A stretch of DNA of 64,000 bases, taken from the NCBI GenBank assembly GCA_002189035.1, contig NEEC01000015.1, forward strand, positions 930,001 through 994,000, given 5' to 3'. The notes under the pieces are model-generated. The model made no database searches and was not told where the DNA came from. It saw nothing but the letters and a program-made list of their open reading frames with translations. This document shows, one piece after another, positions 10,482 through 22,149 of the stretch (position 1 is its first letter; each line of letters starts with the position of its first letter). The DNA comes from Utricularia gibba. Taxonomy: Eukaryota; Streptophyta; Magnoliopsida; Lamiales; Lentibulariaceae. Made by a program: the position numbers and the translations under genes.

Positions 10482-11951
10482 GTTACAGCATTTCTTTCAT
10501 GAATCCTACCCTTTTCTGCTCCTTAGATTGTGTGTAAATGTGCGACTACTACTACTATGCATCTGGGTCTGCTCCAAGTTTGAAGAATTCTTCGAAAGAC
10601 ACCATTTTTAGTATGAAAGTTTCAGTGCACACCATATCCTCATCTCAGTCACCGATTTCAGAAAGATGGATAGTTTTCATTTTCACTGTTTTGATTTACA
10701 TGGCTTGGGTGACACACGGAAGGTGATTGGCAAGCAGGCAAAGGCTTTGACTTGTGCAATTGCTGTGCTTTTCTTTCATGGATTGCATAGCAGAAAGGGG
10801 TCCCGGTGATCTTATCTGGTGAGGAGGAGGAGCATTAATGGAATGCCGACACTTTTACTTTTACCCACTCTCACCTCACTGTCAGTGAAAGTTTTTGGAA
10901 ACAGAAAACGCAGCACAGTAAAAGGAAGACGCTTTTCTTTTCTTTTTTCTTTTTTGATTTTGAGGTGAAAATGTCTCAGTGATAAGTCTGTGCTGCTGCT
11001 TCTGCTCACTAATCAGGACTCCAAAGTAAACTATTTGGGGAATGTTTGTTTTCAACTCTAATTTTACATTTTACCTTTAACCATCTTGGGATCCGCTTTT
11101 CATGTCAGCTATAAATCACATTTTGGCATCTCTGAACTTCATTTGCAAGGAGGATCAGATCTGGGCTGGGGAGATTCTGAACCTGATGAACCACCGGAAT
11201 GGCTATAGATTAACCTCAAAATTTCATGGCTACATGCCTACTACCCTTCTTTCATCGCCAAGTGGACAGGTTTCATGGAGGCAGGCCATCAGCGGCAGTA
11301 AATATTCGAAACCTTGAAGAATGGGAATATTATTCACCATAGAAACCCCTATGGAGATGGAACAAAATCCGGTTTCTATTCTCAAGTATATTCTGGAGAA
11401 GTGTGTGGTGCTACGCTTCCGCACCAAAAAAATGTGCATATTTACCAAAAACAACCACATATTCCCGAGATCAGATTCCCAATAACTCAAGTAAACTACT
11501 AAATTCTAACCTGCGTGCAGCACAGGGCACATGGTTGTTCTCGGCCTCAGGAATATATCTCAGCGAGCTGGAGAATCCTGCTATATAAACAACGAATATT
11601 TCTCTGTATATCAATGAGTTTGGGAGACACAGCATAAGTTTCTATTGGGTCAACTGAATCCAACAAATGCCAGTCATCAAATGTAGTTGTATGGTAACTC
11701 AGAGGATCTACGGCGTGGTAACAATTCACCAGCCCATATAGGAATGGTGATGGCCCTAGCAAAACAAAGAGATAAACAGCATGCATGGACTTATTAGATT
11801 AAACTCGTGATGGAGTTGTGATTCGTCATAACCACATGGTTCATCAGAAAGAAAACACTTCAAACACATTGAAGATGCCCAGCATCAAACACTAAGTTCA
11901 ACACATTGAACCATTTGAAGCAACCCATGCTATTCGAGAACTGGGGAAGAA
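10482..11951. other. Intergenic between TCP and the mitochondrial protein gene
   Basis: Contains the TCP 3' UTR and the 3' UTR of the minus-strand gene. Small open frames at 11100-11800 have no recognisable motif. A TATATAAAC string at 11583 has no convincing gene behind it. Confidence 0.5.
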
Positions 11952-12586
11952 TTAGGCAGAACTAGTCTTCTTCTGCTGATGGAAGACTGCGAAAAGGGGA
12001 CTGCAACGCCAATGCTGAAGGCGCCGGCAACACTAAGAGTCATCTTCAGTGCCTGATGTTTCATTCGGTCGAGATTATACATGTGCTTAGCGTGAAGGTA
12101 GAAAGGCTCATCATGTCCATGCCCACCTCCCATTCTCTTCAAGCCAGTTGAATGAATCCCCCTAACAACTATTCCAAAAAATGGAAATTTATGCCCGAAA
12201 CATCGTCATCTCCCTAGAAACGCTTATGCAAAGAAGAATAATTGAATTGAAGCAATAAAAATCGATACTTTCAACAACCACCGAAGGCACACAGAAAACA
12301 GAAATGCGATTGAAAATAACCGAAACCTAAATGTGAAATTTTCGCCATAGCAATGGAACGATCGCAAAATTCAGGATCCATGGAAATCAAAAAATTAGGA
12401 AATCACAGATACCCACATGGAAAAGCACATCAGCGAAATAAGAAACTAGGAATCGAACCAAGAAATAAAAAATAATACTTCTGACAAAGAAAAAAAAAGG
12501 ACATGGAGATAAAGAACACCTGATTTCGACACAGTTTCTGGGAATAGGATCATCCCCTTGGACTTCAGCGCATTCATCATCGCCAT
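11952..12586 (-). CDS. Small mitochondrial membrane protein, probable cytochrome c oxidase-associated (COX7c-like)
   Basis: Two exons: 12586-12520 and 12168-11952, joined at phase 1. The predicted protein of about 95 residues opens with a basic presequence (MAMMNALKSKG) leading to VVRGIHSTGLKRMGGGHGHD. It continues with EPFYLHAKHMYNLDRMK, a hydrophobic helix (AFSIGVAVPFFAVF) and the end HQQKKTSSA. The single helix followed by a basic tail resembles COX subunit VIIc. I recall the Arabidopsis homologue as At1g72020, a mitochondrial protein reported with complex IV; that link is from memory. A T4 run (plus-strand A4 at 11992-11995) must be T5 to keep the frame through VPFFAVF. Shares a bidirectional promoter with FANCM. 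Confidence 0.75.
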
Positions 12587-12697
12587 TTTTCAGGATCCAA
12601 ACCACCAGAAGAGAAAACGATGCCACCAAATTGAGGGATGCTACAGCCGTAATATCGCAGCTCGGAATTCCGTCGTTTATGGGCAGATTTGAAATAC

Positions 12698-12756
12698 TGG
12701 GCCGATTACTTTAATGGGCTGATTTTATATGGGCCTCATTTAATATTACTTGGGCC
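12698..12756. promoter_or_regulatory. Site II cluster in a bidirectional promoter
   Basis: Four TGGGCY motifs in 60 bp (12698, 12715, 12730, 12751). They lie in the 349 bp between the divergent start codons at 12586 (minus) and 12936 (plus). Site II clusters are typical of plant mitochondrial and replication genes and bind class I TCP factors. Confidence 0.75.
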
Positions 12757-12935
12757 TTCTAGGCTGGCCTTTTTATCAAGAGATAATTACGTAGATATTT
12801 CCTATAATTGCCCCATAACCCCTCTTCTTATCAAAATTGGCACATTTTGAAGTTGCCGCTCTTTTTCTCTGTATTCGTCTATGCGCCTAACGACACTCTG
12901 CTCCATTTTAACTTATCAAATTCCCCAGATTGTTT

Positions 12936-15900
12936 ATGGGCAGCGCTTCCATGATTTCCAGTGCCCCTTCTGAGCTTTTCGCCGACGATGAAGATGTGAA
13001 TCAGGCTTCCCCTTGATTGCTTACTTCAAGCAGTTCTACCATATATGACTATTTCATCACTAATGTTTTTTTTTTGTTGGGTTATGTGCAGAGTTTTGAT
13101 TGGGAAGCGGCATTACCGGAAATCGATGAAGTGTGCTCGAGCGCCGCAGAGAAAAAGAGTTTTGATCAAGCAGGGGTTTCGTCGGAGAAGTCGAACCCAG
13201 ATGTTAGAAAAAGGGAGTCTTTGAAAGGGTCAACGGAAAATAGTCAATATTTAGAGGAGAATAGTGCCTGTTCTTCTGAGCCTGTGGTTGGGAATATGGA
13301 AATCGATAATCAGTTAATCAAAATTGATTCAGAAGCTGCGAAGCAGTGGATATACCCAGGTTCTGCTTTGTTTTTAGTTTGTTCTCGTGTTTCTGTAAAT
13401 GATAATACTGACTATGAAGTATAAACGGGTATTTGCAGTCAATTTCCCTCGCCGAGATTATCAGTTCTCAATCACAAAAACCTCTCTGTTTTCTAATACC
13501 CTTGTTGTGTTACCAACGGGGCTTGGAAAAACTCTCATTGCTGCAGTTGTCATGTATAACTATTTCAGATGGTTTCCTGAGGGTAAGGATATAATGTGAT
13601 GCAGCGCATTGCTGATCAAAACTAGTTGCTTATTAAGTTTAACCAGTATTGTTTCATAGTTGTAGAATCAACCTGTGTTTTTTTTTGTAGGAAAAATTGT
13701 TTTTTGCTGCTCCTTCTCGACCTTTAGTACTGCAGCAAATCGAAGCTTGCCACAAAGTTGTTGGGATTCCTCAAGTAAGAGAATGACTTCATTTTCTGTC
13801 AGTGTATTTGCTATAAATCTCTATTTATTCCGAAGAGTTTGGTTGGCTGCTTCATTTTAGGAGTGGACTATTGACCTAACAGGTCAGACAAATCCTACGA
13901 GAAGAGCAGAATTTTGGAAAAATAAAAGAGTGTTCTTTGTTACTCCTCAAGTCTTGGAGAGAGATATACGCTCAGGTTCGTTTCTCTGGAATTGGGTCAT
14001 ATTTTAAATCGATTAATCAATTTTTTGTCTTCGTGAATGTGTTTTGAGATGTCCTTTTCTTCTATTCTTTTGAGTGACTTCTGTTGTTTTTTGTTTTTAA
14101 ATACATGGAGCATTTCGTAGTGATAGGATTTGCCTCACATTGTTGTAGGATCATGCGTGGTAACGCAATTGGTGTGCTTGGTAATCGATGAGGCACATCG
14201 TGCTATGGGAAACTACTCGTACTGTGCTGTTGTCCGTGAGGTTTTTGGACTTTCTTGTCTCTTTCTTCTTCTATGCATTTATATTGAGAAATGTTACTTC
14301 ATTAAGGCTCTCAAAATATTCAAAGAATCCGAAATCTGAGATGATGTATCAAATTATGCATAAACACTCTTGCATGCAGCGTTAATAGTATGATCAAATT
14401 TTGTGTGTGTTAAGTTTTCAGTGTGGGCTAATGCTGGCTTGTTAATGTTTCAAGTAGGTGCTCAAGTTAATCTTCCTGTGTGTTTTCTTGCCACTTAACA
14501 CCACCTTTCGATATTTCAGTTGATGGATGCTCATGTTCAGCTAAGAATATTAGCGTTGAGTGCAACTCCAGGATGTGAGTACTCTTTGGCATGCCTTGGA
14601 TGGTACAGTGGCTTCACACTCCATTATGCTTAAAAATGATTGTTGTTGTTGAATTCAGATAAAAAGCAGACAATTCAGAGTGTAATTGATAATCTTCAAA
14701 TTTCTTCACTTGAACATCGGACAGAAAGCGATCCTGATGTACTTCCGTATGTGCACGAAAGAAAGATAGACTTAATTGAGGTATTTTTAGCTTAACATAC
14801 ATAGCAGGCACCCTTCATATTGTGGATGAAATTCCAATGATTTTTTAGGTTGCTATGGGCAATGCTGCCATGGAAATAAACAAACTTTTCTTGGAGTTGG
14901 TGCGTCCATTTGTAGCCCGACTTTCTGCTCTTGGAGTGTTATGCAGCAGGGATCTTGAAACAGTATGTCCTGTGCATTCTTTTATTTATTAATGGTTTCT
15001 TCTCAGTTGCAGGCTTCTCATTTTTTGTTTTTTTTTCTGTATCTTGCCTGTGACGTGCCTGTTATATAATTTCAATCATATGCTGCGTCTTCTACTTGGA
15101 AAAATTGTTATTTCTCTAAAAACTAGTATGAATCTAGTGTCGCTGTTCCATCTTACAGTTGAGCCCGTGCCATTTACTTAATTCAAGGGACAAGTTCCGT
15201 CAGGAGCGACCTCTTCCACATGCCAACTATGGAGAAATCGAAGGTTACTTTGGAGTTCTCATAACACTTTATCACATCCGGAAGCTACTTTCTAGCCATG
15301 GAATACAGCCTGCTTTTGAGATGCTGGATGAAAAACTTAAACAGGGGTATGCGCCACTTGATACTTACAAATATATCATTCATAAATTTCCCATCAAGTC
15401 TTCTTTAAGATACATAGTTTAAGTCATTGAAATTTTATCATTGAAGATCCTGCATTTTTATTTTGAATGATTCAAAAAATTTAGGATGAATGTACACTAC
15501 CTTCTCTATTTTTTCCAGTTCTTTTGCCCGGTTTGTCAGCAGAAATGAAGTTCTTTTGAAGGCAAAGCATTTGATGGAACAAACTGTTTCAACTGGTACC
15601 CCAAGTCCAAAGTTATCAAAACTACTGGAAGTCCTGACTGATCATTTCAGTATGTGCCATTACCACAGTTATTATGGCACGAATTAAACTGTTGCTCAGG
15701 CATAGTTTTTGCTTGGGGTAGATTTTGTACCGTGTTATGCAGAGGAAAATTGAACTTAAGTTAATGTGACCCGTCAAATTTAGAAGAATCAAATGATGAG
15801 TTGTGATTGTTATTACTGCTCATGAGGACTTTATCAGGTTTATAACTTTGTTGCAGAAAGAAAAGATCTGCTGAATTCCAGAGTAATAATATTTTCGAAT

Positions 15901-18900
15901 TTTAGGGGTAGTGTCAGGTGACGCTTGTTTTTTGGTTGTATTTATGTTAAATCATTGGTCTATTGGCTATTCTAATTGTGACAATGCAATATCAGGGAGA
16001 TACTAAATGCATTGAAAAGCATTGGGGACTTTGTCAAAGCTACAGAATTTATCGGACAAAGCTCAGGTGCCAAGCCAATCGTTCTTCTTCCTCTTTAGTT
16101 TCCTGATGACGATTTTCTAGCTCTGCAAGTTACCTTTTTTTTTTTTTTTTAACTTTAGAGTGTCTTCATTATCCAGGAAAAATAATGAAGGGACAATCGC
16201 AGAAGGCCCAACAGGCAGTGTTGGAGGTTGTATTCTTTTCTTCATACACTTCAAACCTTCTTTGGTTGTTTATTCCCTTGTCCCTGCAGAAATTTCGAGC
16301 GGGTGGCTACAATGTTATTGTTGCTACATCAATCGGCGAAGAAGGTCTAGATATCATGGAAGTTGATCTTGTTGTATGTTTTGATGCTAATGTCTCGCCT
16401 TTGCGAATGATTCAGCGAATGGGAAGAACTGGGAGGCAACATGAAGGACGAGTTGATATCCTTCTTGCATTGCTTCTTATCTATGAAATTTTTACCGTTC
16501 GAAAAATGCAAGATCATTTAGTATATAGTGCATTTTTCTAGCAGACTTCCTTAAGATACTTCCACTAGTTCTGGCATGCGAGGGACCTGAGTTGAGGGGT
16601 TACATACGCAAGCAGAAAAATAGCAAGGGTATCAAGAAGCACCTGAACAATGGTGGAATCAAAAGCTTTAACTTCCATCCCAGTCCAAGGATGGTATTTA
16701 TGCAGAAAAATGGTTTCTTTTGGGCACCCATTATTATCAGTGCTTCAGCTATTTGGTTGCGCATTTTCAGGTTCCCCATATATTCACACCAGAAGTGCAA
16801 TTTCTCGAGATGTCGATTAAAAAGTTTGTTCATCACCGAAAGAAACTGAAAGATGATTGCAAAAATTCATTAAATGATGGAGCTATGAAGTTGACAAATG
16901 CTGAGGCTTTGAAACTTGCCAAGTATTTTCCTTCCGCGGGAGGAAGTTCCTGGAGACCGTCACTTATTGTATTTCCTCAGTTCCAGGAGTTTCCCTCCCC
17001 AGTGTACAAGGTGTTCCATTCATCTAGATCAGGGATTTTGGTAGATGTGATGAAGCCTTGCATGCTGCAAAATTTCAACGGCACAACAAAACTCCTCCAG
17101 TTGAGGTTTGTTTCATCGCAACTCCTTATTCAGTGATAACTTCATTCGATACCCAATGGTGCTATTCATTATCTTGATCAGGATGTGTGTGCATCTGAGT
17201 CTCGCCTGAAGGATGTAGTGGCATTCGATGATGAAGCAGTGGAAGGTAACATCGTGCTTGTTTTGATAATTTGCATGGATATAGAACAACCAATAGTAGC
17301 CTGTGTAATGATCCTGGTTTAAGTACGTTATGAGATTGAAAGTATAAGGGAATAGCAATAAACTATTGACCACAGAAAGCAAGCACGAATATATTAGCTT
17401 GGGATGTTCACCTTATTGCTGATGAAACCATGAAAATTTTCTCAAGCTTCTATTGCAGGTTCTGAGAATCCTGCTGATGCTGTTGAAGAGTTTCCTGTGA
17501 ACCATGAAGATGGCCAAAAAGGACCTTCTCCAGCGTGCTTTTCTCCCAATGAGGAGTTCTACAGCAGCCCAAACTCAAACAGAATGGCTAGCACGGATAA
17601 TCTACTAGAGGCTGAGCTCAGTCCTCGATTGATTAGTCTTATACAAAGTGGGACTGTCCCAGAGTCTCCTTTAAATGCTCCCGGTCCGTAGTTAAAATTT
17701 GAACTCTGTTATTCATTATACTTCATCCTATACTGTTTCTTGTATCACTGAGATTTTGAAGTACAGGTTCAGGCATGTGCAAGTCCCATTCTCCTTTGGC
17801 TACGTCCTCCCCATCCTTGCAGAGGAACCTCTTCATGGAACCTTTTGAAAACGGTGAAGAGGCACCACAGAATGTCCAGTTGAGCGTTTCAGACAGTGAC
17901 GACAACGCCTTGGCCTCCCTCCTATTCCAGTTGAGAAGCAGTTGAAGTACAGAAGGCTGCGTAAATTGGGGGATATCAAACAGAAGCAACACAACTCCAA
18001 GCGAAACCACAAAACTGCAGATGCTTCTCCAAATAACTTCCTTGTTAAAGGTGGAGTGATTGATGCTTATCTGGAATATGTTGTGTAGACTGCGTGTTGA
18101 TGTTTCTTGTTTCATTCTTTTAGGGCTTTCGGTTGAGAAGTGTCAACGTCTACGACGTGCCTCTGTGTACATTGAAGAGGAAGCAGAGTAAGTCCTCTTT
18201 ATCTTCTTTCTAAATGATCCTTCTCCCAAAACCTAATACTGTATTTTGAGTTAAGGGTATCACCAAATGCCGTTGATTCAAGCGGGGAGGAAGATGACAG
18301 TAGTTTATATGAGGACAGTTTCATAGATGATGGTGCAAATCCTGCAGCATCAGCCAGTACACAAGCAGGGGCCAATGAGTTTAATATGATGGCAATTTAT
18401 AGGTTTATTCTTCCCTACAACAGCCCCTAGATGCCATCATCTTCTTCCTGCTCATCTCCATTTCTGCTTTCATTTCAGGCAATCATTGCTGAGCCAATCT
18501 TTGTTCCGAAAGCCGGTGTCGACTATGAAGTCCAGTCCATCTTCTGGAATGAACTCATCATCAGGGAAGAATGTAGATAGTGATGATATGCATCAAACTG
18601 CGACTGGTTTAGAAGATTCGACTGGTAGAAACTACAGAACATCAGAGAGCAGAAAGAGAAAATTCACCTTCCACGAAGATGAAGCAGAAGCAATTCCCAA
18701 GATCAATTTGGACAAGAAGTTTTCATTAACTAATGAAAACAGAGGCGTTCTTGAAGATGATTCACTTTTTGATGGTATAGATCTCGATGCTGTTGAAAGG
18801 GAAGCAACCAGGATAATCCAACAAAAATTAGAGTTTTCCACATCGAAAACCCAACCTGGTGAAGACAGGGGAGGGATGTTGTCGTGCCCATCTTTTGATC

Positions 18901-18911
18901 TTGGAGTTTGA
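12936..18911 (+). CDS. FANCM: FANCM-type DEAH DNA helicase (23 exons), three frame breaks
   Basis: DNA translocase that remodels forks and limits meiotic crossovers. Exons: 12936-12995, 13092-13359, 13439-13582, 13691-13774, 13861-13975, 14149-14240, 14520-14574, 14659-14780, 14849-14962, 15159-15346, 15519-15649, 15857-15917, 15996-16066, 16177-16226, 16290-16455, 16569-16693, 16771-17105, 17182-17245, 17459-17683, 17767-18050, 18124-18187, 18256-18402, 18479-18911. Motifs in order: [12 protein letters not shown], Walker [66 protein letters not shown] and the plant C-terminus PSFDLGV. The N-terminal half of the helicase junctions all keep phase. Breaks: one extra T near 13700 (GKIVF to AAPSRP), a shift near 17035-17050, and one lost base near 17921. 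Intron 15 (16456-16568) is U12-type. Confidence 0.92.
16456..16568 (+). other. U12-type (minor spliceosome) AT-AG intron in FANCM
   Basis: This 113 bp intron starts ATATCCTT, the exact minor-spliceosome 5' signal, and has a near-perfect branch site TTCCTTAAG at 16547-16555, with about 14 bases from the branch A to the terminal TAG. Only this splice keeps the conserved helicase sequence HEGRV-VLACEG in frame. There is no usable GT donor at the exon end. Confidence 0.85.
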
Positions 18912-19151
18912 TTCTTAGATCATAATGCTGAAATCATTAGAGTTGTATTGATGGTAAAGCCACCAAGGGTTTTACTGCACCATTGAAAACTGGCACCACA
19001 AGCTGTACACTGGAAAAAGTGGAAACTACAAGGTTTCAAACTTTGAAGGCAACCTATGAAGCACAATGCACTACGCTACACAGTAACTAAACCTGAAAGG
19101 GGAAGGAACACATGTTAACATGATGTATGGGCTTTGCGGCAAGTGACTCCA

Positions 19152-21363
19152 CTACTGGGGTGGCACGAGGGACATGGCTCGACTGAAATTCAGCTGCTTG
19201 AGAGCAGACTCGGGAGACTTCGAACCAGGCAGCCATAATCTTCCATGATGAGGCAGAAATACGTGGCTATGATTGGAATTCGGGGGATCCTCCTCACCAC
19301 CGTTAACATCAGAATCTTCCTTCTTACTCTTGACAAATTCGAAGAACTCTGCAACTTGACGGGCATATCTTCATATTCACAAGAGGAAATGGCATTGATT
19401 AGCAATTGACAAAGAAAAAAAAATGTATGGAATGAATTGACTCAAAATGTAAGCGTACTCTTGCTTGGCCTGCACATCTCTGCTAAAGTCAACATCTGGC
19501 TCACAATCAAGGACCAGAGCAGGCACCTGCTTCAGAAAAAAAACAAGTGTAAGAAAAATACATGCTCTGGTATTAAGAAATGTGAAAGAGCAAAGCACCT
19601 TTCGAATGCTTGAGTGCAAATGATCGCCATCCAGGTAAAACACCCTATCTTTAATATTGGGGTGCAAGGACCAGTCAATATCATCAGGTAGTTTTCTGAC
19701 AGAGAGTGCCCCATGGTTTCCACTTTGGAAGGGAAAAAGCCAACTTTCATGTTTTTCATGCAAGTCACGTAGATAATCAAGAGAGACTCCGCCTTCTTCT
19801 GACCTTTTGCGTAACATCATTCGCTTGTGGCATGTGTCAGGGGTAGCTCTAAGATAGATGAATCCATCAGGGATAAGACCAGGCAAACTAGAAACAACAG
19901 GATCAAACCACGAGTCATAAATGCTAATCTCCATTTCGTTCATCCATTTCGCCTCATGAACAGCTCTAACAAACACCTGGTTCAAAAAAGAATCGCACAG
20001 CATGTAAGCAACACAAACTCATGCAACTTCATGATGTGCATTTTACACCCTCTTAAACCGAGCAAATTTATTCGCAGTAGTAATAATGCATCCAAATTCT
20101 TAATTTTAAGAAGAAAAAAAAAGGTAATCACCATTCTATCACTGAAGACACTCCTCTCCATAAGCCTGAGGGGTTTAATTCCTCCCGACGATTCCCTCTC
20201 CTGCATAACTCTTGTAACGAAAACATAGTTTTGGAAAGTATAAGCATATCTCTCTGGTTCGGCATAAAAAGCGTTTAAGATATTGAAATGATCAGGGCCA
20301 ACATCCTGCCACTTGTCTATTGGTTCGGGCACAATCTCAACAAGATCTCTGAGTTCCAGTGTTTCATTGGCAATCCTCTTTAAGAATGTTGTCTTTCCAA
20401 CACTGATATTTCCTTCAACACACAGTGTAATCCGCTTCTTTTGACCTTGCCGAGCACCATCCTTCAGCTCCTCATCCACTCTATCCTTAATGAAGGTAGC
20501 AATGCTCTCTGCATGATTTTTGTGTATGATTCCAACAGAGCTCTGCAAGAACTCAACCATTTTCTCATTCGATTTCCCAAAGAACTGAAAATTTGAAGCA
20601 TACAATACTCAGTACAAGAATATCCACAAACTGAATGGTGACTAATGGTAGACGTAAAACAATAGGTAACGCACAAGAAAGAAAAGCGCATAAGCTCGAT
20701 AATGCACAACAGTTCATGACGCCTAAACCAAATGGTACTACACACTGTTCAAAATTTAGGTACCTTGTCCTTGTAGAGTTTTTTCAGCTGGTCAACACCC
20801 TCAATGCCCTTTTCTACCAGTTTTCTCAAATTCTTAGGACCAACTCCAGGAATCGCCAAAAGATCCGGACCCCTAACTACTGCCCCACAATCTCCACTGC
20901 TATTCCTATGCCTCCTGAGTACTCTAGCCTTGACATTCTCCGTTCCATTGCCGCCACCATTGAAGTCATCTGCAGCAGCCACCTCAGCGCCACTCTCACT
21001 CGCATTAGCCACCAAAGAAAACCTACGAGGCCCACAGAAGCTACCGCCTACTCTCGCCACCTTGGAAACTAACCGAGCCCTCAAAGGCACGGCCTCACCG
21101 CCGCTCTCACAAGAGCAAGTACAAGATTTTGCAAAACTAAGACACCGAGCACCAGCAAACAAGGCTTTACCTGGCTGGGGTATCGGCTGAGAATATCGCA
21201 TGTAAGCGGAGGAAGTAGGCATAGTACCTCTAGCTTGAGAAGAGAGAGTGTAAGAAGAAAAGGACAGAAACTTGGAGCAACAGAGTGGTGGAACTAATGA
21301 AGAGTTAACCAACAAAATCGATGTGCCGTAACCCACAGGCCTCTTCGGCAGAAGCTTCTGCAT
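19152..21363 (-). CDS. DNK: Deoxyribonucleoside kinase (dNK), organelle-targeted, with N-terminal HhH-like motif
   Basis: Phosphorylates deoxynucleosides in the salvage pathway to dNTPs. Exons: 21363-20764, 20584-20132, 19976-19599, 19526-19459 and 19368-19152; 571 residues, all junctions in phase, no frameshift. P-loop VEGNISVGKTTF, the substrate/catalytic block IVPEPIDKWQ, the ERSVFSDRM motif (DRS in animal enzymes), and the lid-region RATPDTCHKRM are present. The first 200 residues are a Ser/Arg-rich, probably organelle-targeting, extension that ends with a helix-hairpin-helix-like stretch (LLAIPGVGPKNLRKLVEKGI). I chose ATG 21363 (MQKLLPKRP) by similarity to plant orthologues; an in-frame ATG lies at 21543. 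It matches At1g72040 from memory. The gene ends 241 bp from FANCM, tail to tail. Confidence 0.93.
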
Positions 21364-22059
21364 AACTCCAGCGCATCTCAAGTTGTACGGTTGTCGGCGA
21401 GACGGCGGAGGAAGAGCGAAGCGGCGCAGCAGAAATGATGGTACAAGAAGAAGATGATCTTCGTCAGGGTTTTTGGTTGTGAAGTAGACAAAGAGACAAA
21501 TGGGCGGGTATTTAGTTTTAGGGTTCCGCAATGAATAAATCATTTAATTTAATAAATTCCAACAAATAAATTACGAAATAAATGTATGTGCTATTTGTAT
21601 GCGGGCCCATTGTTTTACCATTTTACTTAAAAATAGTACCTATTTTTTTCAAAATTAAAAATTAAGTTTACATTCTTTTATTAAAAACAAAAAGTAATTT
21701 ACCGAAGCAAATTATTCAATAGGGTCGAAAGAGACAGTTGAAATTTTGGGCGGGAACTGAAATGATTGGCTTCAGCAAAACGCACTCTTTTCTTTCTCCT
21801 AACGAACCAAAAAAAGTGGAAATTCCCAAAAAATAATTAAAAATGAGCCCCAAATCTTTTCATTTTCCCCTACAAGACTCACCACGAACCCTAACCCTAG
21901 TCGCAATCACTTTCCCCAATTCCTGACTCGTGTGTAGCTCCCATATTTTCGCTTTCAATTATCTGGACTATGTAGGGGAGGGGACGGCGAATTGTACCAC
22001 AATTCCATTTTTTCAGATTTTGGTTCGTGAATTGGTTGATTATAGGGTTTTGATATCGG
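21364..22059. promoter_or_regulatory. Bidirectional promoter of dNK and PHD gene with an E2F site and teloboxes
   Basis: Divergent starts lie at 21363 (minus) and 22097 (plus). An E2F-type site, TTTTGGGCGGGAA, lies at 21744-21756, and a weaker GGGCGGGTATT at about 21502. Telobox-like ACCCTAACCCTAG lies at about 21888-21901. A start-stop pair ATGTAG occurs at 21969. An E2F site fits S-phase expression of a dNTP salvage enzyme. Confidence 0.65.
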
Positions 22060-22149
22060 ATGGTGGTGGCGCTGTTGAAATTGGGTCTTGCATGCGATGA
22101 ACAGAAGAGGCAGATGCAAGAGGCGGAGGAAATCCGTGGCGGGTGGTAA
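22060..22149 (+). promoter_or_regulatory. uORFs overlapping the PHD-gene start codon
   Basis: An ATG at 22060 opens a 29-residue frame that crosses the main ATG (22097) and stops at 22147-22149. A second, minimal uORF, ATG CGA TGA at 22092-22100, has its stop codon interleaved with the main start (ATGA). Both are out of frame with the main protein. Confidence 0.5.

Noticed and set aside
16456..16568. AT-AC instead of AT-AG ends for the U12 intron
   Set aside because: Ending at CCAC would put TAG in the exon and lose the HEGRV-VLACEG frame.
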